Positions 55,099-63,143 of a stretch of 64,000 nucleotides of DNA are shown here, one piece after another (the first letter of the stretch is position 1; every line of letters begins with the position of its first letter). The position numbers were made by a program, and so were the translations under genes. A model generated the notes under the pieces. That model saw only the letters and a list, made by a program, of their open reading frames with translations. It was not told where the DNA came from and did not search any database. The DNA is from Bacteroidota bacterium (GTDB lineage: Bacteria > Bacteroidota > Bacteroidia > J057 > JADKCL01): assembly GCA_016718825.1 (NCBI GenBank), contig JADKCL010000029.1, positions 1 to 64,000 on the forward strand, given 5' to 3'.

Positions 55099-57117
55099 AT
55101 GGCTCATCCCACTGCAACCGAGGCAATCAAGGCCCGTATCGATCAGCTCACAGACGAGTTGAATGCCCACAACCACCGCTACTACGTCTTGGCAGCGCCG
55201 ACGATATCGGATTTTGAGTTTGACAAACTCCTGCGTGAGTTGCAGGACCTGGAACAGCAATTTCCTGATGCCATGCGGCCCGATTCGCCGACGATCAGAG
55301 TGGGAGGGACGATCACCAAGGATTTTCCGCCATTTATCCACAAACGTCCGATGCTCAGCCTGCAAAATACCTACAGCAGGGAAGAGGTCGATGACTGGCT
55401 CAAATCCGTGGAAAAACTCTTGGAGGGACAGTCCTTCACGTACATCGTGCAGCACAAATACGACGGTGTTTCCTTGAGTCTGCACTATGACAATGGCATT
55501 CTCACTGCTGCTTCCACACGTGGCGACGGCGTCCAAGGAGATGAAATCACGGCCAATGCCAAAACCATTCAAACCGTGCCGTTGCGGGTAAAACATGCAG
55601 CCATTCCCGCTGAATTTGAGGTCAGAGGCGAAGTGTTGATGCACGTTGCGCCCTTTAATGCCCTCAATGACCAACGTGAGGAAAACGGGGAGGCGCGCTT
55701 GATGAATCCTCGCAACGCAACCGCAGGCACCCTGAAAAACCAAGATTCCAGCGTGGTTGCTTCGCGGCCACTGACCTTTTATGCCTATCAACTTTATTCT
55801 GACGGCGCCTTGCCCGATACGGATGGTGCGCAGCAAGCCCTCCTTCGCGAATGGGGTTTCAAGGCCAATGAAAACGTCGGCATCTGCAAAAACATCGACG
55901 AGGTATTTGAATACATCAACCATTGGGACAAACACCGCGACGAACTTCCTTACGAAATTGACGGCATTGTCATCAAAATCAACGAAGTAGCTGTTCGCGA
56001 GGCGCTCGGATTCACGAGCAAGTTTCCCCGGTGGGCCATCGCGTTCAAGTATCAAGCCGAGCAGGCCGAGACCGAATTAAAATCGGTAAGTTATCAAGTA
56101 GGCCGCACGGGCATCGTCACGCCGGTTGCCAATTTGGAGCCTGTATTGCTTGGCGGAACCATGGTCAAACGCGCCTCCTTGTACAATGCCGATGAGATCG
56201 AACGGCTTGGCTTGCATGTGGGTGACATCGTGCGCGTAGCCAAAGGCGGCGAAATCATTCCCAAAGTGATTGAGGTCGTATTGCCAATGCGCAAGGCAGG
56301 CTTGGAGCCGGTCGTTTTTCTCACACACTGCCCGGATTGCGGGACGGCCCTGCAAAAGAATGAAGGCGAGGTCGGTTCATTTTGCCCCAACGCAGCAACT
56401 TGCCCTCCGCAGGTCAAAGGCCGAATCGAGCATTTTGTGGCAAGGAAGGCCATGAACATCGACGGACTTGGGGCGGAAATCATTGGGCAATTGGTAGATG
56501 CACGCCTGATCAGTGATTACACCGATTTATATGACTTGACATTTTCCCAAGTCGTTGCCATGGATCGATTCGCCGAAAAAAGTGCCAAGAACCTTATAGA
56601 ATCCATTGCAGCAAGTAAAAATGTCCCTTATCCGAGGGTGGTTTTTGCTTTGGGAATTCGCTTTGTCGGTGAAACGGTGGCCAAAAAACTCGTCAAACAA
56701 TTCCAGACGATCGATGCATTGGCGGCGGCCACGAAGGAAGATATTCTACAGATCCACGAAATCGGAGAACGTATCGCCGAAAGCATTCTGGAATTTTTTG
56801 GAAGTGAGATCAACCAAGCCCGTTTGGCAAGGTTGAAGGCTGCAGGTTTGCAATTTGAGCTGGCAGAAGGGGAGAAGGCTGTTTCTCAAAAGCTTGCCGG
56901 AATGAGTTTTGTAGTTTCGGGTACTTTTGAACACTTCAGCCGGGACGGAATCAAGGATGTGATCGAGGCGAATGGAGGCCAAATCAAAGGCTCCGTCTCG
57001 CCAAAAACGACCTACCTGCTTGCGGGCGCAGATGCAGGTCCTTCCAAGCTTGACAAAGCCGCCAAAGACAAGGTCAAGGTGCTCTCTGAGCAGGAATTCA
57101 GGGAGATGCTCGCATGA
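55099..57117 (+). CDS. ligA: NAD-dependent DNA ligase LigA
   Basis: 672 residues, usual length. Domain Ia (YYVLAAPTISDFEFD, NAD binding); adenylation domain with the nucleophilic lysine in HKYDGVSL (about residue 120), TRGDGVQGDEIT, EVRGEVLM and EIDGIVIKIN; OB fold (SYQVGRTGIVTPVANLEPV); a four-cysteine zinc finger (HCPDCG, SFCPN, TCP; about 413-440); HhH repeats (VVFALGIRFVGE, ILQIHEIGERIAESI); and a C-terminal BRCT domain (GMSFVVSGTFEHFSRD, ANGGQIKGSVS). Seals nicks in replication and repair. Its last 4 bases (ATGA) overlap the next gene, starting a three-gene unit with dapA. Confidence 0.96.
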   Translation: MAHPTATEAIKARIDQLTDELNAHNHRYYVLAAPTISDFEFDKLLRELQDLEQQFPDAMRPDSPTIRVGGTITKDFPPFIHKRPMLSLQNTYSREEVDDWLKSVEKLLEGQSFTYIVQHKYDGVSLSLHYDNGILTAASTRGDGVQGDEITANAKTIQTVPLRVKHAAIPAEFEVRGEVLMHVAPFNALNDQREENGEARLMNPRNATAGTLKNQDSSVVASRPLTFYAYQLYSDGALPDTDGAQQALLREWGFKANENVGICKNIDEVFEYINHWDKHRDELPYEIDGIVIKINEVAVREALGFTSKFPRWAIAFKYQAEQAETELKSVSYQVGRTGIVTPVANLEPVLLGGTMVKRASLYNADEIERLGLHVGDIVRVAKGGEIIPKVIEVVLPMRKAGLEPVVFLTHCPDCGTALQKNEGEVGSFCPNAATCPPQVKGRIEHFVARKAMNIDGLGAEIIGQLVDARLISDYTDLYDLTFSQVVAMDRFAEKSAKNLIESIAASKNVPYPRVVFALGIRFVGETVAKKLVKQFQTIDALAAATKEDILQIHEIGERIAESILEFFGSEINQARLARLKAAGLQFELAEGEKAVSQKLAGMSFVVSGTFEHFSRDGIKDVIEANGGQIKGSVSPKTTYLLAGADAGPSKLDKAAKDKVKVLSEQEFREMLA

Positions 57118-57665
57118 ATTGGCTACAATCCCTGAGGCATCGCTATGCAGTGCGCACGTTTGAAAAGCGCGCGAAGAAGGTCAGTTTTCCGCATGCCTTT
57201 GTGGACCTCGACCGCGCAACCTCCATCGGATTTGTCGTGAACATCGAGCAATTTTCTGCGGACAATCTTGTGTACTTTACCAAGTACATCACCCACCTCG
57301 AAGACAAGGGGAAAAAGGTGGTTGTGGTCGAAATCAGCTACGGACGCAAGGCAGAACCCATGTTTCACGACTCCAATCAGTCTATTTTTATCGGAAGACA
57401 GCAGATGAATTGGCTGCAATTTCCTTCGATTAAACGGATGCAGGAGCTGAATTCGGCCAATTTGGATATCCTGGTCAACCTCGATACATCGGAAAAGTTG
57501 ACCTCGCGTTTTGTTTGCGGTTTGTCAAATGCCAAAACCCGCGTAGGTGTGCACGAGGCAAGTTTTGTTGCCTATTACGAATTGTTATTGCAGGTTCCAA
57601 TGGAGATGAAACTGAACAAGATATTGGAGACCTTTGAGTTCTATTCCAAAATGCTTGAGAAATGA
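57114..57665 (+). CDS. DUF6913-like uncharacterised protein
   Basis: 183 residues, cytoplasmic alpha/beta. It has an N-terminal basic helix (RHRYAVRTFEKRAKKV), strands IGFVVNIEQF and KKVVVVEIS, and the block LDILVNLDTSEKLTSRFVCG, shown as LDILVNLDT and RFVCGLSNAKTRVGVH. The arrangement of a gene of this size between ligA and dapA, with 4-bp overlaps at both ends, is one I recall for the Bacteroidota family DUF6913. No catalytic motif recognised and no function assigned. Tight coupling with ligA and dapA is positional only. Confidence 0.65.
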   Translation: MNWLQSLRHRYAVRTFEKRAKKVSFPHAFVDLDRATSIGFVVNIEQFSADNLVYFTKYITHLEDKGKKVVVVEISYGRKAEPMFHDSNQSIFIGRQQMNWLQFPSIKRMQELNSANLDILVNLDTSEKLTSRFVCGLSNAKTRVGVHEASFVAYYELLLQVPMEMKLNKILETFEFYSKMLEK

Positions 57666-58549
57666 GAAAATTTCAGGGAACAGGTGTGGCGATGACCACG
57701 GCTTTTTTATCAGATGATGCGCTGGACCGCGACGGCATCACCAAATTGACGCATCATCTTGTGGATGGCGGCGTTGAATTTTTGGTGATTCTGGGGACCA
57801 CTGGAGAAGCGGCTACGATTTCTGCCAAAGAGCAGGAAACGGTTGTGGAGACCGTGATGGCTGCAAATGCCGGACGCTTACCGGTTGTGCTCGGCGTCGG
57901 CGGCAACAATACATCCGAGGTGATTGAAAAGGCGCGCAATTGGTCCTCCAAATACAAGCCCGATGCATTGTTGTCGGTGAGTCCCTATTACAGCAAACCT
58001 TCACAGGAAGGCATTTTTCGGCATTTTTCGGCGATTGCAGAGGCCGTGACCACGCCGATCATCCTGTACAACGTGCCTGGCCGCACAGCGAGCAACATGA
58101 CATCTGCGACGACCTTGCGACTTGCGCATGCCTACAAGCATATCATTGGCATCAAAGAGGCAAGTGGCCTTTTTGAGCAAGCGATGGAGATCATTCGGGA
58201 TCGCCCTGAAGGTTTTTTGGTGCTTTCGGGAGATGATGCCATCACCTTGCCGCTGATCGGAGCCGGCGCCGACGGTGTGATTTCGGTGGTTGCCAACGCA
58301 TTGCCGAGGCAATTTGGGGAAATGGTGCGCCAAGCACTTACCGGCGACTTTGCGAATGCCCGGAAGCTTCATTACCCCATGTTGCGTTTCACACAGCAAT
58401 TGTTTGCCGAAGGGAATCCTGTCGGGATCAAGTCAGCCCTTTCCTTGCTCGGCATCGGGGGCGATCATGTGAGAATGCCGTTATGGCCCGCAAGTGAGGG
58501 TTTGCGCGCGCAATTGCAGCAGGAGTTGTCTGCAATGGGAATGCGCTAA
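57662..58549 (+). CDS. dapA: 4-hydroxy-tetrahydrodipicolinate synthase
   Basis: 295 residues, TIM barrel of the DapA/NanA family. GTTGEAATIS (substrate-binding GTTGE) at about residues 43-52, catalytic tyrosine in ILYNVPGRT (about 137), Schiff-base lysine in IIGIKEASG (about 165), and LSGDDAITLPLIGAGADGVISV closing the barrel, shown as LSGDDAITLPL and GADGVISV. It condenses pyruvate with aspartate semialdehyde, the first committed step to diaminopimelate and lysine, needed for peptidoglycan. ATGA overlap with the preceding gene. A hairpin terminator lies 26 bp after the stop. Confidence 0.95.
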   Translation: MRKFQGTGVAMTTAFLSDDALDRDGITKLTHHLVDGGVEFLVILGTTGEAATISAKEQETVVETVMAANAGRLPVVLGVGGNNTSEVIEKARNWSSKYKPDALLSVSPYYSKPSQEGIFRHFSAIAEAVTTPIILYNVPGRTASNMTSATTLRLAHAYKHIIGIKEASGLFEQAMEIIRDRPEGFLVLSGDDAITLPLIGAGADGVISVVANALPRQFGEMVRQALTGDFANARKLHYPMLRFTQQLFAEGNPVGIKSALSLLGIGGDHVRMPLWPASEGLRAQLQQELSAMGMR

Positions 58550-58574
58550 GCCGCGAAACGTTGCTTGAAAATGG

Positions 58575-58608
58575 AAAGGGATGGATACACGCGTATCCAT
58601 CCCTTTTC
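58575..58608 (+). terminator. Rho-independent terminator after dapA
   Basis: Stem AAAGGGATGGATAC / GTATCCATCCCTTT with loop acgc, followed by TCATTTT. Confidence 0.85.
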
Positions 58609-58627
58609 ATTTTGCGCTTTTAGACAC

Positions 58628-58659
58628 AAAAAAAGGCAAGAACGCAGTCTTGCCTTATT
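58628..58659 (-). terminator. Rho-independent terminator of the histone-like gene
   Basis: Minus strand: AAGGCAAGA, loop ctgcgt, TCTTGCCTT, then TTTTT. It lies 18 bp past the stop at 58678. Confidence 0.85.
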
Positions 58660-58677
58660 TCTTCAAGATCAAAAGGA

Positions 58678-58854
58678 TCAACCTTCGTTCTTGCTGTCTT
58701 GAACTTCCTTGCGGATGTCCTGAGCCATGACCTTCAAGTCCTGCATGCCCTTGCGGATACGCGTACCTGCAGCCTTATTGCTCTTGTTGTAGAACTTGTC
58801 AAAGTCGCCTTCGAGACCCATGACCAGATGCTTCAGTTGTTCAAATCTACTCAT
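58678..58854 (-). CDS. Histone H1-like small DNA-binding protein
   Basis: 58 residues from ATG 58854 (MSRFEQLKHLVMGLEGDFDK). The frame upstream of this ATG shows no similarity. Pattern FDKFYNKSNKAAGTRIRKGM and QDLKVMAQDIRKEVQDSK is that of the short Bacteroidota histone H1 family (Hc1-like), which is one helical hairpin rich in lysine. Expected to bind DNA non-specifically and take part in nucleoid organisation. It has its own terminator, is only 58 residues long and is easily missed by length cut-offs. Confidence 0.85.
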   Translation of the reverse strand: MSRFEQLKHLVMGLEGDFDKFYNKSNKAAGTRIRKGMQDLKVMAQDIRKEVQDSKNEG

Positions 58855-58970
58855 CTCTTTAAAATAAATGTGTTGGTATTCATGCGAAGATAGGCAATTG
58901 GGCAAAAGAAACTACCGACGTCGGCTAATAATTTTACACATTCCAACCGCCAATTGTTCATAAATGGGCA

Positions 58971-59005
58971 AAAAGAAAACGGTTACCCCAAAGTAACCGC
59001 TTTCT
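58971..59005 (-). terminator. Rho-independent terminator of the alpha-oxoamine synthase gene
   Basis: Minus strand: AAAGCGGTTACTTT-gg-GGTAACCGTTTTC, seen as AGCGGTTAC / GTAACCG(T)T, followed by TTTTT. It lies 16 bp after the stop at 59021. Confidence 0.75.
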
Positions 59006-59020
59006 TGATTCCCAAATGAA

Positions 59021-60274
59021 TCAAAGCGCACCAATTTGAAGCGGTGCACCTTGCTTGTAAGCGCCTGATTCGACCTTTGCACGGATCTCCTCAAATGCGT
59101 TCAAGGTATATTCCACGTCTTCCATGGAGTGGGTAGCAGTTGGAATGATGCGCAGCATCAGTTCGCCACGCTCGACCACAGGATAGGTCACCACGGAAAC
59201 AAACAGATTGTAGTTCTGACGGAGGTCGATGATCATGCGGGCAGCTTCCTCATACGAGCCCTTCAGGTAAACTGGAGTGACCGGAGATTCAGTGATGCCG
59301 ATGTCAAAATTCCGCGCACGCAAGCCTGATTGGATCGCGTTGACGATGCTCCAGAGTTTTTCGCGCATTTCCGGCGAATTTTTCAGGAGTTCGAGTCGCT
59401 TCAATGCCCCTACAGCCAATGGCATCGGGAGCGTTTTTGCGTAGATCTGCGAACGCATGTTGTAGCGGAGGTAGTTGATGACATTCTTGTCACCGCAGAC
59501 AAATGCGCCAATGCTTGCCATCGACTTGGCGAAGGTGCAGAAAAGCACATCAATCTTGTCTTGGCAGCCAAGGTGTTCGCCGGTACCGATACCTGTAGCG
59601 CCCATGACACCAAAGCCGTGTGCATCGTCGACCAACAAACGGAAGTTGTAACGGTCTTTGAATGCGGCAATTTTGTCGAGTTTGCCGAGGTCACCCTTCA
59701 TGCCAAAAACACCTTCGGTGATCACCAAAATGCCGCCGCCCGTCTTTTCGACGATTGCAGTTGCTTTTTTGAGGCGATCCTCAAATTGGTCCATGTCATT
59801 GTGCTTGAAAACGAAGCGCTTGGCAAGCGTCATCATCATGCCATCCATGATACAGGCATGGCTCAGTTGGTCATAGACGATCACGTCGTGACGGTCAACC
59901 AAGCTCTGGATAATGGAAACTTGACCCTGGTAACCAAAGTTGAGCAGATATGCATCTTCCTTTTGCATGAATTCGGCCACCTCACGCTCAAATTGCTCGT
60001 GGATGTCGGTGTTGCCGGTAAGCATGCGGGAACCCATGGGATATCCCAAGCCATACTTCACTGCAGATTCGCCATCGGCTTTACGCACTTCCGGGTGGTT
60101 GCAGAGGCCCAAGTAGTTGTTGAGCGACCAATTGAGGACTTTCTTTCCACGGAAAGTCATCCAAGGTCCGACTTCGCCTTCCAATTTTGGAAAGGTGAAA
60201 TATCCGTGGCCAACTCCGGCAAATTGCCCAAGGTCGGCCTTCATCATCTTATCAATCTTACTGAAAATGTCCAA
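59021..60274 (-). CDS. Alpha-oxoamine synthase, serine palmitoyltransferase-like
   Basis: 417 residues, PLP fold type I. Motifs: LNWSLNNYLGLCNHP, GYPMGSRMLTGNTDIHEQFE as YPMGSRMLTGNTDIHE, YDQLSHACIMDGM, VDDAHGFGVMG (PLP aspartate and histidine), and CTFAKSMASIGAF with the PLP lysine at about residue 248. The family includes 2-amino-3-ketobutyrate ligase, ALA synthase, BioF and serine palmitoyltransferase. The N-terminal leader (SKIDKMMKADLGQFAGVGHG) and monocistronic position in a Bacteroidota genome favour serine palmitoyltransferase or the related cysteate acyltransferase. These condense an amino acid with fatty acyl-CoA for sphingolipids or sulfonolipids. Substrate cannot be settled from the sequence. 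Confidence 0.82.
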   Translation of the reverse strand: MDIFSKIDKMMKADLGQFAGVGHGYFTFPKLEGEVGPWMTFRGKKVLNWSLNNYLGLCNHPEVRKADGESAVKYGLGYPMGSRMLTGNTDIHEQFEREVAEFMQKEDAYLLNFGYQGQVSIIQSLVDRHDVIVYDQLSHACIMDGMMMTLAKRFVFKHNDMDQFEDRLKKATAIVEKTGGGILVITEGVFGMKGDLGKLDKIAAFKDRYNFRLLVDDAHGFGVMGATGIGTGEHLGCQDKIDVLFCTFAKSMASIGAFVCGDKNVINYLRYNMRSQIYAKTLPMPLAVGALKRLELLKNSPEMREKLWSIVNAIQSGLRARNFDIGITESPVTPVYLKGSYEEAARMIIDLRQNYNLFVSVVTYPVVERGELMLRIIPTATHSMEDVEYTLNAFEEIRAKVESGAYKQGAPLQIGAL

Positions 60275-60582
60275 GTCTCTAAGCGTTTAGGTTGAACCAA
60301 AATGCACAAATCAGGTGCAAAATTACAATCAAATGCTGAAAGTCAAAAAATTAGGCCCGTAAGGGTCATACTCTCAAGCGCCGCAAGGTCGGGATTCTTG
60401 AAATATTCGAAAACTTGAGTTATTCACCAATCTTGATAAACTCTGCACATCGCTCAAAATCCCTCGAATTGCAATAAGTACATCGGAGCAGCGTTTCCAG
60501 AAGGAGATTGTGCAATTTTGCCGTGGAATACTGAAGTTTCTCGTGCACGATTCCGTTGGAATACCTTATCTTTGCGCCCTGT
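60275..60582. other. Divergent intergenic stretch
   Basis: 308 bp between the alpha-oxoamine synthase (minus) and bamD (plus). The right end holds the -7 box of bamD. On the minus strand 60420-60545 a frame ends with LRCTYCNSRDFERCAEF, but it has no start or ribosome site separate from bamD and is not called. No tRNA or repeat. Confidence 0.35.
60567..60574 (+). promoter_or_regulatory. -7 box TATCTTTG immediately before bamD (near-leaderless start)
   Basis: TATCTTTG is a full TAnnTTTG match ending only 8 bp before the ATG at 60583. Transcription would start within a few bases of the start codon. No clear TTG at -33. Confidence 0.5.
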
Positions 60583-61605
60583 ATGCGAAAAATCGTTGTC
60601 CCATTTCTTCTACTCACCAGTTTGGTATTGTTGGTGGCCCTCTCAGGCTGCGATCCGTATAAGAAATTGGCCAAGAGCGATTCCATTGCCGACAAGGACA
60701 GCGCCGCGACCGCTTACTACAAACACAAAAAATACGACCAAGCGGTTTTTCTGTTTGAGGAGCTCATGGCCGTGTACCGCGGTCATCCCCGGATGGAGGA
60801 AATGTACTATTACTATGCTTACTGCCGCTATTTCATGGGCGAATTGGTGACTGCGGCATTCTACTTTGACGACTATTCCCAGAAATATCCAGGCAGCAAG
60901 CATGCCGAAGAGTTTGAGTTCATGACCGCTAAATGCTACTATCAGATCTCGGATCCCTATTATTTGGACCAGAAATACACGCAAAAGGCAATCAATCAGT
61001 TCCAATTGTTCCTCAGCCGGCATCCTGATACCGAGCACAAGGAAAAGAGCATGACTTACTTGACGGAACTGCGTGAGCGTTTGGCAAAAAAGGCATTTGA
61101 ACAGGCGTTGCTCTATCACAAGATCGGCTACCACAAAGCTGGCGTCGAGGCTTTTAAAGTGATGATCAACGAATACCCGGATTCGAAATTTAGAGAGGAA
61201 TCGCAATTCCTCCTCGTGAAATCGGCGGTGGATTTGGCCGCATCCAGCATCAGTAGCAAGCGCCTCGATCGCTACAACGAGGCCATGGAATTTCATGAAA
61301 AGTTTGTAGAGAAGTTTCCTTCGAGTAAATTTGCTGATCAAGCTGAAGGTCTGCGATCTGAAATCGAGCGAAATCAAAAGAAATTGCTGGAAGAAAAGGC
61401 CAAAGACGACGAAAAAGCAGCCTTTGAGGTGTTTAAGCGGTCAATGACTGCGGTAATGGAAGCAAGTGAGGAGGACGTTCGAAAGGAAGAATACGCCAAA
61501 TCACTCGACGCCTACCGCAGTTTTCAGGAGAAGTATCCCAACAGCTCCTACCTCGCAGATGCCGATCGGTTGTTTCAGCAATACGAAGAGAAGTTCAAAG
61601 AATAA
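60583..61605 (+). CDS. bamD: Outer membrane protein assembly lipoprotein BamD
   Basis: 340 residues from ATG 60583. Lipoprotein signal: VLLVALSGC with the acylated cysteine at about residue 23. All-helical TPR body in the BamD layout: AATAYYKHKKYDQAVFLFEE as AYYKHKKYDQAVFLFEEL, YFMGELVTAAFYFDDYSQKYP, FMTAKCYYQISDPYYLDQKYT (the Bacteroidota BamD signature 'SP..LDQ..T'), AINQFQLFLSRHPDTEH, and LLYHKIGYHKAGVEAFKVMI. BamD works with BamA to insert outer-membrane barrels. The C-terminus carries an extra helical extension of about 60 residues with another TPR-like unit (YRSFQEKYPNSSYLADADRL). First gene of a bamD-rpoZ-coaBC-DUF4835 unit; 13 bp before rpoZ. Confidence 0.92.
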   Translation: MRKIVVPFLLLTSLVLLVALSGCDPYKKLAKSDSIADKDSAATAYYKHKKYDQAVFLFEELMAVYRGHPRMEEMYYYYAYCRYFMGELVTAAFYFDDYSQKYPGSKHAEEFEFMTAKCYYQISDPYYLDQKYTQKAINQFQLFLSRHPDTEHKEKSMTYLTELRERLAKKAFEQALLYHKIGYHKAGVEAFKVMINEYPDSKFREESQFLLVKSAVDLAASSISSKRLDRYNEAMEFHEKFVEKFPSSKFADQAEGLRSEIERNQKKLLEEKAKDDEKAAFEVFKRSMTAVMEASEEDVRKEEYAKSLDAYRSFQEKYPNSSYLADADRLFQQYEEKFKE

Positions 61606-61618
61606 TTGAATACAGTAC

Positions 61619-61948
61619 ATGGAGAATAATTTCCTGCCCCTGAACTTGGACGATATGAGTTACCCAACCGGTAACATCTATAAGTCTGTGTCCATCATTG
61701 GAGCCCGTAGCAATCAGTTTACCGTTGCGATCAAGGAAGAACTTGGTCGTCGCTTGGCAGAATTTGCACCTGCACACGACAATTTGGATGAGATCACGGA
61801 AAACCGTGAGCAAATCGAAATTTCGCGTCACTACGAGCGCCTTCCAAAGCCAACGCAAGTGGCCGTCGAAGAGTTCATGGCCCATCGCGTCTATTGGAGG
61901 CACAGGGACAATCCAGCAGACACCAACGCCCCTGAATTGAATCCTTGA
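61619..61948 (+). CDS. rpoZ: RNA polymerase omega subunit, Bacteroidota type
   Basis: 109 residues. The Bacteroidota omega subunit is recognised by TGNIYKSVSIIGARSNQF and ELGRRLAEFAPAHDNLDE, then NREQIEISRHYERLPKPTQV and VEEFMAHRVYWR. These correspond to helices that clamp the beta-prime subunit. The usual GARANQI-like motif appears as GARSNQF. Located between bamD and coaBC as in many members of the phylum (8 bp to coaBC in total gap 7). Omega assists assembly and stability of RNA polymerase and can bind ppGpp in some bacteria. Confidence 0.9.
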   Translation: MENNFLPLNLDDMSYPTGNIYKSVSIIGARSNQFTVAIKEELGRRLAEFAPAHDNLDEITENREQIEISRHYERLPKPTQVAVEEFMAHRVYWRHRDNPADTNAPELNP

Positions 61949-61955
61949 TACGCCC

Positions 61956-63143
61956 ATGCTTGCCGGCAAGAAAATCATTGTAGGCATCACAGGCAGTATC
62001 GCAGCATACAAAGCCGCACTTATGGTGCGGCTTTTCGTTAAGAATGGTGCCGAGGTACGTGTGGTGATGACAGAGGCCGCAAAGCAATTTGTGGGTTCGC
62101 TGACGTTTTCCAACCTTTCGCAACAGCCCGTTTTTTCTGGCTTGTGGGACGGAAACTGGACCGAACACGTGCATCTCGGCGCTTGGGGGGACTTGATGGT
62201 GGTCGCACCTGCCTCTGCCAATACGCTCTCCAAATTTGCATTGGGCATTTGTGACAATGCGTTGACAGCGGTCTATTTGAGTGCAAAATGCCCCGTTTTG
62301 GTGGCACCCGCGATGGATGCAGATATGTATCAGCATCCAAGCACCTTTCGCAATCTCAACCAACTGAAGAAGGATGGCGTTCAAGTCCTCGGGGTTGGAA
62401 CCGGTTTTCTTGCAAGCGGTTTGGTGGGAGAGGGAAGAATGGCGGAGCCGGAGGACATCCTGGAAGCGGTCATCAACCACTTCGGTCCAAGGCCCTTGCA
62501 CGGCAAAAAAGTACTCGTTTCTGCCGGACCTACCCGTGAGGCCATTGATCCTGTGCGTTTTATCAGCAATGGCTCCACAGGTACCATGGGCTACGCCCTC
62601 GCAAGGCAAGCTGCCAATTTGGGTGCAACCGTCACCCTTGTCTCCGGCCCGGTAGCCCTGTCGCCTGATGGGCCTTGGGAATTGATCAACGTCAATTCGG
62701 CAGCGGAGATGTTTGTCGCGATGACAAGCCGTAGTGCTGACCAAGACCTGATCATCATGACAGCCGCCGTCGGCGACTATCAACCGGTCGAATTCAGCCC
62801 CACCAAAATCAAAAAAGCGGATAAAAATTTGGTATTGGAGCTTGGCCGCACGCAAGATATCTTGCGGCACCTTGGAGATACAAAGCCCGCAGGGCAGGTT
62901 TTGGTGGGCTTTGCCCTCGAGACCAACGATGAAGAAGCGCATGCGCTGGACAAAATGAAGCGCAAAAATCTGGATTTTATCGTCCTGAATTCGCTGCGCG
63001 ATTCTGGCGCGGGATTTGGTGGCAGTACCAACAAGGTGACTGTATTTGGTCGTGACGGTCAAAAGCAGTCGTTTGAACTCAAAGGAAAAGTAGAAGTTGC
63101 GGCAGACATTTTGAATGCCGTATGCAAAACGATTCAACAATGA
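61956..63143 (+). CDS. coaBC: Bifunctional phosphopantothenoylcysteine decarboxylase / phosphopantothenate-cysteine ligase
   Basis: 395 residues. N-terminal CoaC half (1-185), a flavoprotein: IIVGITGSIAAYKAALMVR as VGITGSIAAYKAA, the catalytic histidine in TEHVHLGAWGD, VVAPASANTLSKFALGICDN, and VAPAMDADMYQHP. C-terminal CoaB half (190-395): VLVSAGPTREAIDPVRFISN as SAGPTREAIDPVR, NGSTGTMGYALAR, TAAVGDYQP, and a lysine-rich loop KIKKADKN (CTP/substrate binding). Makes 4'-phosphopantetheine from phosphopantothenate in coenzyme A synthesis. The last 4 bases overlap the DUF4835 start. Confidence 0.95.
   Translation: MLAGKKIIVGITGSIAAYKAALMVRLFVKNGAEVRVVMTEAAKQFVGSLTFSNLSQQPVFSGLWDGNWTEHVHLGAWGDLMVVAPASANTLSKFALGICDNALTAVYLSAKCPVLVAPAMDADMYQHPSTFRNLNQLKKDGVQVLGVGTGFLASGLVGEGRMAEPEDILEAVINHFGPRPLHGKKVLVSAGPTREAIDPVRFISNGSTGTMGYALARQAANLGATVTLVSGPVALSPDGPWELINVNSAAEMFVAMTSRSADQDLIIMTAAVGDYQPVEFSPTKIKKADKNLVLELGRTQDILRHLGDTKPAGQVLVGFALETNDEEAHALDKMKRKNLDFIVLNSLRDSGAGFGGSTNKVTVFGRDGQKQSFELKGKVEVAADILNAVCKTIQQ

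Noticed and set aside
61875..63140. 421-codon minus-strand frame opposite coaBC
   Set aside because: Complement of well-conserved coaBC, with no promoter or ribosome site.
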